Assembly: GCF_020734105.1 (NCBI RefSeq)
Contig: NZ_JAJAFR010000008.1
Coordinates: forward strand, 62,001 to 126,000
Direction: 5' to 3'
Length of the DNA: 64,000 nucleotides
From: Alkalihalobacillus deserti
GTDB lineage: Bacteria > Bacillota > Bacilli > Bacillales > Bacillaceae_D
Shown here one piece after another: positions 9,095 to 18,048 of the stretch. The notes under the pieces were generated by a model. It made no database searches. It was not told the origin of the DNA and worked only from the letters and a program-made list of their open reading frames with translations. The position numbers and the translations under genes are program-made. Position 1 is the stretch's first letter; each line of letters starts with the position of its first letter.

Positions 9095-9865
9095 TTATAT
9101 GACTTTCGCTTCCGACTTTAATAATGAAACAAGCTCTGTCACTTGTGTATTCACATCACCTTCAAGGATTTTACCCGCTTGCTTTTGTGGGGGTAGGAAT
9201 ATTTCTACCGTTTCTGTCTTCGCTACAACATGCTCTTCTTCTAAATCAAGATCATCTAATTCAAGGGTTTCTAATGGTTTTTTCTTCGCTTTCATAATCC
9301 CGGGTAGAGAAGGGTAACGCGGTTCATTCAAACCTTGTTGTGCCGTTACAAGAACAGGAAGAGATACCTCAATTGTTTCTTCGTCCCCTTCGACATCACG
9401 AACGATTGTCGCCATGTTGCCATTTATCGTCAGTTTTGTAATCGTAGTTACTTGTGGCATACCAAGTAATTCAGCAATACGAGGTCCAACTTGTCCTGAC
9501 CCACCGTCAACAGCCACATTACCACTCAGGATAATATCAGCTTTTTGATCTTTTAAGTAGGTTGATATGATCGTAGCTGTAGAGAATTGGTCCATTTGCT
9601 CGACATCTTCACAATCAATAAGTACGGCTTTATCTGCACCCATTGCAAGAGCTGTCCGAAGTTCTTTTTCTGAATCTTGGGTCCCCGCTGTGACCACTGT
9701 TATCTCCCCACCATGCTCATCGCGAATAACGATTGCTTCTTCAATCGCATACTCATCATAAGGATTTATGATAAATTCTGCTCCGCTGTTATCGATTTGA
9801 CCACCTTTGATTGAAATTTTTTCCTCTGTATCAAAAGTTCGCTTCATAATAACGAATATGTTCAT
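9095..9865 (-). CDS. etfB: Electron transfer flavoprotein beta subunit, copy 1
   Basis: 256 residues. The start MNIFVIMKRTFDTEEKI and the motif INPYDEYAIEEA are those of an EtfB. The AMP-binding loop VDGGSGQVGPRIAELLGMP is intact, as is the C-terminal IMKAKKKPLETLELDDL that wraps around EtfA. An upstream GTG at 9874 lies within the ribosome-binding site AAGGAGTGA, so the ATG at 9865 is the better start. It is the first gene of the etfB-etfA unit. Confidence 0.96.
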   Translation of the reverse strand: MNIFVIMKRTFDTEEKISIKGGQIDNSGAEFIINPYDEYAIEEAIVIRDEHGGEITVVTAGTQDSEKELRTALAMGADKAVLIDCEDVEQMDQFSTATIISTYLKDQKADIILSGNVAVDGGSGQVGPRIAELLGMPQVTTITKLTINGNMATIVRDVEGDEETIEVSLPVLVTAQQGLNEPRYPSLPGIMKAKKKPLETLELDDLDLEEEHVVAKTETVEIFLPPQKQAGKILEGDVNTQVTELVSLLKSEAKVI

Positions 9866-10092
9866 ATAACTCACTCCTTAAAGATCTTCATCTAGCAAAC
9901 CCCATTTTAAATATCAATATCCCCCTATTTTGAAGCCTCTCAACACCTTAAGACACTGTTATTAAGGATTGATAATTATCATCTTAAGAAGCGAAGAACG
10001 GCTGTTAAGGTAAATAATTTGACAAGGGAGGAAGGGGGATATGTCTTTAATTTAATTAGAGTTATTGCGGCAGTAGCTTTATCAATTTAATT
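9866..10092. promoter_or_regulatory. Upstream region of etfBA with small palindromes
   Basis: TGATAATTATCA at 9970-9981 is a perfect 12-base palindrome about 105 bp upstream of etfB. CCTTAA/TTAAGG at 9946-9951 and 9962-9967 is a second inverted repeat. Either could be a repressor site, but neither matches a known box in full. Confidence 0.3.
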
Positions 10093-10821
10093 TTACTGAT
10101 TAACTGGACGGCCATTGCCAAATGCTTCTATAGCAGTAGCAGTAACAGCAACTGATTTAGGCAAGCATAGATCAACAATGACATTTGCGATGTCTATAGG
10201 GTGTAACCAATTATCTTTGTTTACATCAGGGGCAAGGTCCTCCATCATTTTCGTATCAACAGGACCCGGGCATACTGCATTTACCCGAACTTTATATGGT
10301 TTCATCTCTTCACCTAATGCTTTTGTAAAACCAATAACTGCATATTTTGAGGTGGTATAGGCACTTCTATCTGGACCACCTTTTGTTCCCCAAATTGAAG
10401 AAAGATTGATGATTACACCATTTCTTTTCTCTATCATTTTCGGCACTACAGCTTGTGTACATAAATACACACCTCGAACATTGACATCCTGAATAAAGTC
10501 CCATTCCTTCACATCTGTTTCAACGAACGGTTTTAAACTCATAACACCAGCATTATTTACTAAAATATCAATAGACCCGAACTTTTCTTGCAATTCTTGG
10601 ACTGCATTATTAACTTCCTCTTCTGAACGAACATCTCCATTTAGAGAGATCGCTTCACCACCAATTTCTTCTTGAATATATTTAGCAGTATCCTGACTTT
10701 CTGACGGGTTGTTCGAAAAAATCCCTACTTTGGCGCCTTGTTTCGCTAATAGAATACAAGTCTCTCTACCTATCCCTCTTCCACCTCCAGTTACCAATGC
10801 TACTTTGTCTTTTAATTCCAA
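10093..10821 (-). CDS. Short-chain dehydrogenase/reductase (FabG-like)
   Basis: About 242 residues, classical SDR length. The cofactor motif TGGGRGIG lies near residue 11, NNAG near 90, and the catalytic Ser with YTTSK near 155. It would oxidise an alcohol or reduce a carbonyl with NAD(P)H. Longer ATG starts exist at 10863 and 10830, but GAGAGGATGATC places the TTG at 10821 (MELKDKVALVTGG) at the right distance from a ribosome-binding site. It is 159 bp behind the redox operon on the same strand and may be its last gene. The substrate is not evident. Confidence 0.85.
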   Translation of the reverse strand: MELKDKVALVTGGGRGIGRETCILLAKQGAKVGIFSNNPSESQDTAKYIQEEIGGEAISLNGDVRSEEEVNNAVQELQEKFGSIDILVNNAGVMSLKPFVETDVKEWDFIQDVNVRGVYLCTQAVVPKMIEKRNGVIINLSSIWGTKGGPDRSAYTTSKYAVIGFTKALGEEMKPYKVRVNAVCPGPVDTKMMEDLAPDVNKDNWLHPIDIANVIVDLCLPKSVAVTATAIEAFGNGRPVNQ

Positions 10822-10980
10822 AACGATCATCCTCTCAATAAAAATTATATTGGCTGATTCCAAATCAAAACAACTAGGAGGAACGTCGATATGAATTCAT
10901 TCGTCCCCCAATTAAGCTGTGGGCACTGAGCGGAACCATTGTAGCTTCCCCGAGTATGCTTAAAGGACTTTTTCAGTGGC

Positions 10981-12402
10981 TTATACTTGCAGTTTTTCTA
11001 GATTGCTTACATAAGAAACGGCATGTTTACCTGCTCGGCGACCGTAAACTAGGCCACGCAAAACGGACGTTCCTCCTGGATATTTACCATAGTAAAGACC
11101 AGCTGTTTCACCAGCTGCGTACATACCTGGAATGGGATAATCATCTTGAGAAAGAACACGTCCGTTTGTATCCGTGGCTATGCCGCCATTTGTAAATACA
11201 TTTGAACAGACAATTGGGTATGCGATAAATGGACCCTGGTCAATTGGAATTGCCCAGTTTGACTTTGGAGGTGTAATCCCAATAGCCTGTTTACCGTCTT
11301 TCTTATCAAAATGGAATTCACCAGGCTGGCAAGCAGCGTTGAACGATTCGACCGTTGCTACTAACTGATCAGCCGGTACCTCAATTTTAGCGGCTAATTC
11401 TTCAAGTGTATTAGCTTCAATTGCAGGCTTATCAGTTTCCAAGGCCTGCTCATAATTAGGGATATCAAACATTTTTTGATCACTTATCATATATGCAATA
11501 TGGTCTGGAAGATCGTAAAAGATTTTACGTGCGACTGCTTCATACTGTTCATCGATTGTCGTTATTCCCTCATCTACAAAACGCTTACCATTTTTATCAA
11601 CTAAAATGGCGTATGGATAGGTCATGACTGCAGCTTCTTCGCGCTTACTCCTAGGATCAACTGGTTCCGCATGGAAGGAATCAAACTGCCCGGCTCCTTT
11701 TGCCCCTATGTCCATTGCCAGTCGAATCGCCTCACCCTTATTAAATAATCCACCCTCGCATACCGTCCGGATTTTATGAGCGTCTCTGCCAATGTATTTT
11801 GACATCATTTCTTGATTTCCTTGGAATCCACCGGCAGCTATGATGACAGAACCCACATTTAGATGTAATGAAGATCCACCTTTCACTCGTACACTAATTC
11901 CATTCACCGCTCCATCTTCATCAAGCTTCATATCCCACACGGTAGCTTCATAAATAATTTCAACACCAAGAGCACTTGCCCGACGAGATAAAGTGTCAAT
12001 GATGGCACGGCCACCACCAACAGGCAGCAAACGCGGCTTGGATGAGGTTAAGAACATGGTCGGCAAATAATCGAAATCGACCCCTTTTTCCTGTACCCAC
12101 CTTAGCGTCTTACCTGCATTTGCTGCAAGTGTTTCAATGTATTTTTGGTCTGAATAGTTGTCAGAGAAAACCATCATATCTCGAACAAAATTATCTGCAA
12201 CTTCATCAATATTCTTCATTCGCATGTAAGATGCTGTCCAACGTGAATTACCGCCCCTATGGTCAAAATCAGCACGCTCTAATAAGGCGATTTGAAGGTC
12301 TTTCCCTTCTTCTTTTGCTGTTTCCGCTGCAGACAATGCTGCAGCAGTCCCAGCAACACCACAACCAATTACGACAATGTCATAATCCAATTCTCTTTCC
12401 AT
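10981..12402 (-). CDS. FAD-dependent dehydrogenase, fumarate-reductase/TcuA-like, copy 1
   Basis: 473 residues. The Rossmann FAD motif DIVVIGCGVAGTAAALSAAE opens the protein, with the usual succinate-dehydrogenase-like layout after it: GGNSRWT, AAGGFQGN, GKRFVDEG, YPGGTSVLRG and GRRAGKHAV. Conserved His and Arg residues in the capping domain fit a dicarboxylate- or tricarboxylate-type substrate. There is no signal peptide, no haem motif and no Fe-S partner gene. The adjacent ETF genes suggest that ETF takes its electrons. AGGAGG favours the ATG at 12402 over the one at 12408. Confidence 0.87.
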   Translation of the reverse strand: MERELDYDIVVIGCGVAGTAAALSAAETAKEEGKDLQIALLERADFDHRGGNSRWTASYMRMKNIDEVADNFVRDMMVFSDNYSDQKYIETLAANAGKTLRWVQEKGVDFDYLPTMFLTSSKPRLLPVGGGRAIIDTLSRRASALGVEIIYEATVWDMKLDEDGAVNGISVRVKGGSSLHLNVGSVIIAAGGFQGNQEMMSKYIGRDAHKIRTVCEGGLFNKGEAIRLAMDIGAKGAGQFDSFHAEPVDPRSKREEAAVMTYPYAILVDKNGKRFVDEGITTIDEQYEAVARKIFYDLPDHIAYMISDQKMFDIPNYEQALETDKPAIEANTLEELAAKIEVPADQLVATVESFNAACQPGEFHFDKKDGKQAIGITPPKSNWAIPIDQGPFIAYPIVCSNVFTNGGIATDTNGRVLSQDDYPIPGMYAAGETAGLYYGKYPGGTSVLRGLVYGRRAGKHAVSYVSNLEKLQV

Positions 12403-12462
12403 TTTCATGTCCTCCTCGTAATCTAGTTTGATTAGACAAAAGTACAGTTAAGATGTAAGGAA

Positions 12463-13470
12463 TCAACTGCAAGTATGACTTCTTTGGTCAGTTCCAAGTT
12501 TCTTTTTCAGCTCTTCTGTAAGGGTTGGAATGATCGTCTTATAATCTGCAACAACCCCGATATTTGCCCTTTTGAAAATAGGAGCTTCAGAATCATTATT
12601 GATTGCAATAACCGTTTTTGCATTTGTAATCCCAGAAAGATGCTGACTAGCACCAGAAATACCAACAGCAATGTATAAGTCTGGGGCTACGACTGCACCC
12701 GTCTGACCAACTTGTAAATTGGTTGGAACCCAACCTGCGTCACACGCAGCACGGGAGGCACCTACTACTCCGCCTAATACATCTGCTAAAGCCTGGAGGT
12801 CATTAAAGGCTTCTCGACCATCTATCCCTTTTCCGCCCGAAACAATGATTCTAGCATCCTCAAGTCGCATGCCCGAAAGACTTGATTCAATACTTTCTAC
12901 TAGTTTTGTAACGATATTCTCTTCTGAAACTTTGTAATTGACTGGTATAATGCTACCCGTTCTTGTTTCATCAGGAACGGCTTGCTCAAAGCTCTTTGGT
13001 CTTATGCCAACAACCACCTTTCCTCGAGTAGCTGTATACTCTCCAAAAGCCTTGTTACCATAAATTGGGCGAATCCACCTCACCTGACCATCTTCATTCT
13101 TGGTATCAGTCACTTCTGTAATAGCAGAAGCATTAAGGCGTGTAGCCAGTCGACCAACAAGATCCTTGCCTTTTCTATCAAATGGAAGCATGAGAATATT
13201 GGCATCAAATTGTTGAAATGCAGCACATAAGGCATCTAAATACAATTCAACCTGATAGTCTACTAATAATGAATTTTCTATTGTATAAACTTTGCTCGCT
13301 CCACAGGCGATTGCTTCACGGGCACCCTGCTCCACTTCAGAACCAACTAGTACTGCTCCAACTTCTCCGCCGGTAGCCCTGACAAGACGACGGCTTAATG
13401 TTAATGCTTCACGAGCATTTGAACTAAGATTTCCTCCTAGCTGATTTGCATATACAAGTACATTGCTCAT
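12463..13470 (-). CDS. etfA: Electron transfer flavoprotein alpha subunit, copy 2
   Basis: 335 residues. The FAD domain is intact: VSGGKGIDGREAF, LGGVVGASRAACD and GQTGAVVAPDLYIAVGISGA, then SGITNAKTVIAINND. The N-terminal domain differs strongly from copy 1 (VLVYANQLGGNLSSNAREA), so this is a separate lineage, not a recent duplicate. It lies 13 bp after its beta subunit and between flavin dehydrogenase genes, which points to a dedicated electron acceptor for them. AGGAGG precedes the ATG. The C-terminal SHTCS tail is unusual. Confidence 0.94.
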   Translation of the reverse strand: MSNVLVYANQLGGNLSSNAREALTLSRRLVRATGGEVGAVLVGSEVEQGAREAIACGASKVYTIENSLLVDYQVELYLDALCAAFQQFDANILMLPFDRKGKDLVGRLATRLNASAITEVTDTKNEDGQVRWIRPIYGNKAFGEYTATRGKVVVGIRPKSFEQAVPDETRTGSIIPVNYKVSEENIVTKLVESIESSLSGMRLEDARIIVSGGKGIDGREAFNDLQALADVLGGVVGASRAACDAGWVPTNLQVGQTGAVVAPDLYIAVGISGASQHLSGITNAKTVIAINNDSEAPIFKRANIGVVADYKTIIPTLTEELKKKLGTDQRSHTCS

Positions 13471-13483
13471 GTATATCTACCTC

Positions 13484-14281
13484 CTACAAAACCTTTAGTT
13501 CTACTAGTTTACCTGCCAAATCCCCCGCGAGCTCCGGTCCATCTTTCCCGGGCAGAACCTCACAAGCAACATCTCTACTAGAGACGAAGACCCTTTCCAG
13601 TTTTAGAGTAGGCTGACACCGCTCTACATCTAAATCGTCAATATCCTCAGTTTCCAATTCCCTTATTGGTTTACTCCTAGCAAGTCTTACATCCTTCACT
13701 TTAGGTAAGCGCGGAACATTTTTTTCAGAACTGATAATGGTAAAGACAGCAGGAGTTGGCACTTCCACTACTGCGTATCCATTTTCCGCCTCACATGAAG
13801 CCTTGATGTTTTTCCTCTCTGCCACCAATTCAGATACAAGAGTTACACTAGGAATTCCGAGTTCTTCGGCTATGACCGTTCCCACTAATCCTTCCTCAAT
13901 ATCGCTTGCTTGATATCCCGTTAAGACCAAATCTGCGCCACCAATCGATTTAATCGTTTGCGCTAAAATATATCCCACCGCCTGACCATCAAGATTTTCC
14001 CATTCTGCATCCCATACACGAACAGCATTATCGGCTGTAAAAGCAAGAGCTCGACGAAGAACATCCTCTGATTCCTCATCACCAAGGCAAAGCGCTGTCA
14101 CCTTTGCACCTTCTATCTTGTCTCTTAGTTGAATAGCTGTTTCAAGTGCATTTTCTGCATAGGAATCCATCACCATATCAGAGCCATCCTTATCTGGTCG
14201 GTTCGTTTCGGGATCAATTTTAAAATATCGTGGTGGAATCTCTGGGTCCAAAACCTGTTTCAAACACACGACGATATGCAT
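13484..14281 (-). CDS. etfB: Electron transfer flavoprotein beta subunit, copy 2
   Basis: 265 residues. MHIVVCLKQVLDPEIPPRYF and MDSYAENALETAIQLRD are EtfB hallmarks, and the C-terminal DVRLARSKPIRELETEDIDDL matches the EtfA-binding arm. The nucleotide loop reads QASDIEEGLVGTVIAEELGIP in place of the DGGSGQVGPR form of copy 1, so AMP binding may differ. It starts the etfB2-etfA2 pair, 67 bp behind the racemase-fold gene. Whether this ETF is bifurcating cannot be decided by eye. Confidence 0.92.
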   Translation of the reverse strand: MHIVVCLKQVLDPEIPPRYFKIDPETNRPDKDGSDMVMDSYAENALETAIQLRDKIEGAKVTALCLGDEESEDVLRRALAFTADNAVRVWDAEWENLDGQAVGYILAQTIKSIGGADLVLTGYQASDIEEGLVGTVIAEELGIPSVTLVSELVAERKNIKASCEAENGYAVVEVPTPAVFTIISSEKNVPRLPKVKDVRLARSKPIRELETEDIDDLDVERCQPTLKLERVFVSSRDVACEVLPGKDGPELAGDLAGKLVELKVL

Positions 14282-14348
14282 TTATCGCTCACCTCATAAC
14301 TACACGTTTTTTATTATATTTTAAATTTTCAAAAAACTAATACTAGAT

Positions 14349-15209
14349 TTAAGACACTGGTGAAGAGTTTTTTCTACCTCTAACAGGGAGTCCATTGTCA
14401 TTTTCAGGATCTGGAACTGCCTCTAAATTATACAGTTCGCGAAGCCTTGCCACTGCTTCAGCTGGTGGTTTGGCATTGTAATATCCACGGCGGGTTATAT
14501 AGACACCAGAGTTTTGACGTAGATCCACTAATGACTCACACATTTTAATTCCAGCTGCGAAAGAGTCAACCACAGGAACATCACCTATCCGGGAAATACC
14601 ATGAGTAGCTAGAAAGACATTCATTGGACCTTCTCCTGGAACAATCACATCTGCACCTTCAGCAATCGCTTTTTCAGCGGCCTTCTTAAAAGAGGAAATG
14701 ACAGGTTCAGGATCATTAAAGCCAGCCAGTACAGCGTCGAAGCCTACTTCCGTTTGGATGATAGGCCCTAACTTGCCTCCAAGACCATATCGCTCTGCAT
14801 TTTGACGAAGTTCATCAGCTAGTGGAGCTAAGAAGTTGACTACACCGATACGATCTCCAAGCATGGAAGCCATGTGGAATGAAGCTTGACCGTATCCAAC
14901 AACTGGAATATCCACAAGTGTCCTTGCCTCTAAAAGCCCCACATCCGGAATGGTTCCAATGAACATAGCGTCATATCCCGCAGCCTCAGCTATTAAAGCG
15001 CCACGGATAAATTGCTCCCTATGCAGGTTTTGTAAATAGGAATAGGTTATAAAATGTCCTGGATAATTGGTTGGATAGGTATCTTTTGACATCCCATGTA
15101 AAACAACTTCTACACCCGGGCGAGCCACACGGTCAACATGATTCATAACTGCATCCCTGTATGGTATAACCGATTCAATACTGGTCAAACTTTGATGCCA
15201 GATCTTCAT
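14349..15209 (-). CDS. Asp/Glu/hydantoin-racemase-fold protein without the catalytic cysteines
   Basis: 286 residues. The fold is recognised from IRGALIAEAAGYDAMFIG near 68-85, IPVVGYGQASFHMASMLGDR near 101-120 and ADVIVPGEGPMNVF near 187-199. In active racemases and maleate isomerases both lobes carry a cysteine (GCxxD and LGCxGM type). Here the positions read IGTIPDVG and PGEGPM, and the only Cys in the protein is near residue 224. A classical two-cysteine racemase mechanism is therefore unlikely. It could be a lyase, decarboxylase or isomerase of the same fold. AAAGGAGG precedes the ATG at 15209; longer upstream starts lack this. It lies inside the flavin/ETF operon. Confidence 0.75.
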   Translation of the reverse strand: MKIWHQSLTSIESVIPYRDAVMNHVDRVARPGVEVVLHGMSKDTYPTNYPGHFITYSYLQNLHREQFIRGALIAEAAGYDAMFIGTIPDVGLLEARTLVDIPVVGYGQASFHMASMLGDRIGVVNFLAPLADELRQNAERYGLGGKLGPIIQTEVGFDAVLAGFNDPEPVISSFKKAAEKAIAEGADVIVPGEGPMNVFLATHGISRIGDVPVVDSFAAGIKMCESLVDLRQNSGVYITRRGYYNAKPPAEAVARLRELYNLEAVPDPENDNGLPVRGRKNSSPVS

Positions 15210-15229
15210 ATTTTTACCTCCTTTGGCCG

Positions 15230-15243
15230 ATAACAATTGTTAT
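15230..15243. promoter_or_regulatory. Perfect 14-base palindrome inside the operon
   Basis: ATAACAATTGTTAT lies 20 bp ahead of the racemase-fold gene, in the gap after the second flavin dehydrogenase. It may be a repressor site for an internal promoter. No matching site was noted elsewhere. Confidence 0.3.
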
Positions 15244-15288
15244 TACTTACCATCTATTTAAAGGTCTCTAATCCCTCTTTTATTTATA

Positions 15289-16671
15289 TTATTTCGCTGC
15301 TTCCGTTTCTGTCTTCAAAGCACCAAGAGCCGCTAACCGTCCAAAGACGGCACACTTGCCTAGTGAGGTTCCAGTCATATATCCCGCACCATGAAAACCA
15401 CCAGTAATCTCACCAGCTGCGTATAGTCCAGGAATTGGTTCGCTATATGGATTAAGCACCTGTCCCCCTGAATTTACGGCCACACCAGCATAAGTCGCAA
15501 GCATCGCAACCGTGGACTCAAATGCATAAAATGGCGCTTTCTCAATCGGAGTTGGTTCGCCATAATTGTGTGTAAGCGACTTGCGACCAAATTCAACCTC
15601 TTCCCCATTTTGAATTCCTTTGTTATATCTAGAAATGGTTTCAGTCAACACTTCAATAGGTACGTCAATGCAGTCGGCTAGTTCATCCAATGTATCCACC
15701 TCATACAACAAACGACGACGCTTAAGTAATTCAAAATCATAAAGCGGATCATCATGGACCGCTTTTTCCATTACGGTTTGATCCCAGACCTGATAGGAAA
15801 TTCCTTCAGGCTGCTCTAAAGAGGCATTCCCAAGTAACTTATAAGAGAGAGATTCATTGACAAAACGCTTTCCTAGCAGATTGACCATGATTGCTCCTTT
15901 ATAAAAAGCCAACCCTTGCGATTTAACTGCACTATTTGCTGAAGGGTGAAAACCATATGTCCCACTTAAGTAAGGAAGATCAAGTACCCACGCCCCATGC
16001 TCCCATGCCATTTTTAAAGCATCACCTTGATTTCCTTCACTACCAATTCTTAGTGATCCATCAAGCTTGGGGGCAAACAGCTTAAGAAGCTCCTCGCTTT
16101 TAGCAAAACCCCCGGATGCTAGTAAAATCCCTTTTGTTGCAAGAACCGTATGACTTTCTCCGTCCGCCTCGTAGACAACACGATCGATTCGTCCTTCTTC
16201 GTTCTTTAGCAATCTCGACGCCCTGGCATTAAAAAAAATTTCTACATTTGAAAATTCCTTCACCCTTTTATACAGTGCCTGAATGCCTTGATGTGGGTCA
16301 ATGGTATGGCCCCGGGGAACACTATGACCACTGACGGCTTGCAGGGTTCGAAATTCGACCCCAAGATTAATGAGCCAGTTATAGGTTTCTAATTGATGTT
16401 GACCATAGGTTTCAATTAAAGTTTTATCATTCATTCTTGCACCGACTTCAATCATGTCCTCCATAAGAGACTGAGTAGAGTCCGTAATGCCGGCCTCTAC
16501 TTGCATATCCGTACCAGCAAAAGCCATATACCCTGAACTAAGTACGGTACTGCCTCCTAGTTCATCTTGTTTTTCAAGGAGCAGGACGTCAGCGCCCTGC
16601 TCACCTGCCTCAACGGCAGCACACATACCAGCTAGTCCTCCACCCAAAATAACCAAATCATAGGATTTCAT
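15289..16671 (-). CDS. FAD-dependent dehydrogenase, fumarate-reductase-like, copy 2
   Basis: 460 residues. YDLVILGGGLAGMCAAVEAG is the FAD-binding start and LLEKQDELGGSTVLSSG the next contact. LASGGFAKSEEL, GKRFVNESLSY, YAAGEITGGFHGAGYMTGTS and FGRLAALGAL complete a fumarate-reductase flavoprotein fold. It is clearly diverged from the other two flavin dehydrogenases in the window. No membrane anchor, Fe-S or haem partner is encoded near it, so ETF copy 2 is the likely electron acceptor. It lies 14 bp after the GlcG-like gene. The substrate is unknown. Confidence 0.85.
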   Translation of the reverse strand: MKSYDLVILGGGLAGMCAAVEAGEQGADVLLLEKQDELGGSTVLSSGYMAFAGTDMQVEAGITDSTQSLMEDMIEVGARMNDKTLIETYGQHQLETYNWLINLGVEFRTLQAVSGHSVPRGHTIDPHQGIQALYKRVKEFSNVEIFFNARASRLLKNEEGRIDRVVYEADGESHTVLATKGILLASGGFAKSEELLKLFAPKLDGSLRIGSEGNQGDALKMAWEHGAWVLDLPYLSGTYGFHPSANSAVKSQGLAFYKGAIMVNLLGKRFVNESLSYKLLGNASLEQPEGISYQVWDQTVMEKAVHDDPLYDFELLKRRRLLYEVDTLDELADCIDVPIEVLTETISRYNKGIQNGEEVEFGRKSLTHNYGEPTPIEKAPFYAFESTVAMLATYAGVAVNSGGQVLNPYSEPIPGLYAAGEITGGFHGAGYMTGTSLGKCAVFGRLAALGALKTETEAAK

Positions 16672-16685
16672 CTAATAACACATCC

Positions 16686-17114
16686 TTACTCTAGGTTTTC
16701 TAACACTTTAAGACCAGCTTCACACACCTGCATGTCATGAGTATAATGGCCTCCACTGACTCCAATTCCACCAACAAGTTCCCCATTCACTTTGATAGGA
16801 TAGCCCCCGCCAAAAATAACAAGTCTAGGCGTATGAACAATTCCATGCAACAATGGTGGATCATCCTTTAATCTGTCATACCATTCATGCGTTGCTCTGT
16901 TATAAGCGGCTGCAGAAAAGGCTTTATTTTGAGCAATATCTAGACTTAAGATAGGTGCACCATCCATCGCTTGAAAAGACTTTAAATTTCCTGGTTTATC
17001 AACGATCGCAATGCTAAATGGCATGCCAAGTTCTTTTGCCTTTACATGAGCTGCTTCTAAAATTTTGTTGGCCAGTTCTAAGCTAATATTTTTGGATTCT
17101 ACATAGTTTTTCAT
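16686..17114 (-). CDS. GlcG/HbpS family protein
   Basis: 142 residues, the usual size of this small family (DUF336). Typical segments are AIVDKPGNLKSFQAMDGAP, AQNKAFSAAAYNRAT, GGGYPIKVNGELVGGIGVSG and a C-terminal DMQVCEAGL. Relatives bind haem (HbpS) or occur beside glycolate and propanediol catabolic genes with unclear function. A GTG at 17126 lies within the ribosome-binding stretch AAGGTGG, so the ATG at 17114 is the better start. It sits between the C-C lyase and flavin dehydrogenase genes. Confidence 0.85.
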   Translation of the reverse strand: MKNYVESKNISLELANKILEAAHVKAKELGMPFSIAIVDKPGNLKSFQAMDGAPILSLDIAQNKAFSAAAYNRATHEWYDRLKDDPPLLHGIVHTPRLVIFGGGYPIKVNGELVGGIGVSGGHYTHDMQVCEAGLKVLENLE

Positions 17115-17132
17115 TATAATTACCACCTTTTT

Positions 17133-18014
17133 TTATTTTAAATTTATGTTATATAAATACTCTTTTTCCCATTGTTTCACTTGATCTAGTTTAAAAAGTG
17201 ACTGTCTTTCTTCCCATGTACAAATTAAATCCATTACATTTTCTTGGGAACCCTCTTCTTTAAGAACTTTTAACGATTCAGTAATTCCCTTAATAGCAGA
17301 TCGTAGTGCTGTATTAGCGCAAAGCATAATCTTAAAGCCAATTTCTTCTGCCTCTAGTAAAGACATCAAAGGAGTTCTTCCCCCTTCTACGAGATTGATA
17401 ATTTGGGGAATTCCTTTTAACGAATTTGTTATTTCCTTTAATTGGTCAATGGTCGTTGGCGCTTCAACAAAAATGATGTCAGCCCCCGCTTCTCTGTACG
17501 TATGTGCTCTTTCGATCGCATCTCCCATTCCATTTACTGCTAGGGCATCCGTACGTGCAATGACAGCCAATTTGTCATCTTGCCTTGTATCTAGTACTGC
17601 TTTGATTTTATTGACCATTTCTTCCTTTGAAATGACTTCTTTACCGCTAAAATGGCCGCATTTCTTTGGTGAAACTTGGTCTTCCATTTGAATGGCAGCC
17701 GCTCCAGCTCTTTCAAACTCGCGGACAGTTCGGATCACATTAATGGCGTTTCCAAATCCGGTATCCGCATCAACAACGATCGGTACAGACGTAACATCCG
17801 CCATTCTTGCAACAATATCAACGACTTCTTTTAAAGAAGTTAAACCGACGTCAGCCCACCCTATTTGTGCATTCGATATTCCTGCGCCAGTTGCATAAAT
17901 CGCTTTGAAACCAGTTTCCTCTATTAATCTAGCTGACATTGCATCATAGGCTCCTGGTAAGATAAAGGAACCTGGTTCACGAAGTAACTCATGAAATTTC
18001 TCTGTTTTCGTCAT
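17133..18014 (-). CDS. Isocitrate lyase / PEP mutase family C-C lyase
   Basis: About 293 residues. The (beta/alpha)8 barrel of the family is seen from PGAYDAMSARLIEETGFKAIY and VDADTGFGN (metal-binding Asp82/Asp84). QMEDQVSPKKCGHF contains the loop KKCGH with Cys119. That Cys marks the lyase branch (methylisocitrate, dimethylmalate lyase) rather than PEP mutase or oxaloacetate decarboxylase. It would cleave a substituted malate or isocitrate to an alpha-keto acid and a second acid. A GTG at 18026 is buried in the ribosome-binding site, so 18014 is chosen. The exact substrate is unknown. Confidence 0.85.
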   Translation of the reverse strand: MTKTEKFHELLREPGSFILPGAYDAMSARLIEETGFKAIYATGAGISNAQIGWADVGLTSLKEVVDIVARMADVTSVPIVVDADTGFGNAINVIRTVREFERAGAAAIQMEDQVSPKKCGHFSGKEVISKEEMVNKIKAVLDTRQDDKLAVIARTDALAVNGMGDAIERAHTYREAGADIIFVEAPTTIDQLKEITNSLKGIPQIINLVEGGRTPLMSLLEAEEIGFKIMLCANTALRSAIKGITESLKVLKEEGSQENVMDLICTWEERQSLFKLDQVKQWEKEYLYNINLK

Positions 18015-18048
18015 CCTTGTAATCACCTTTTCTTTCTATATCAATCTT

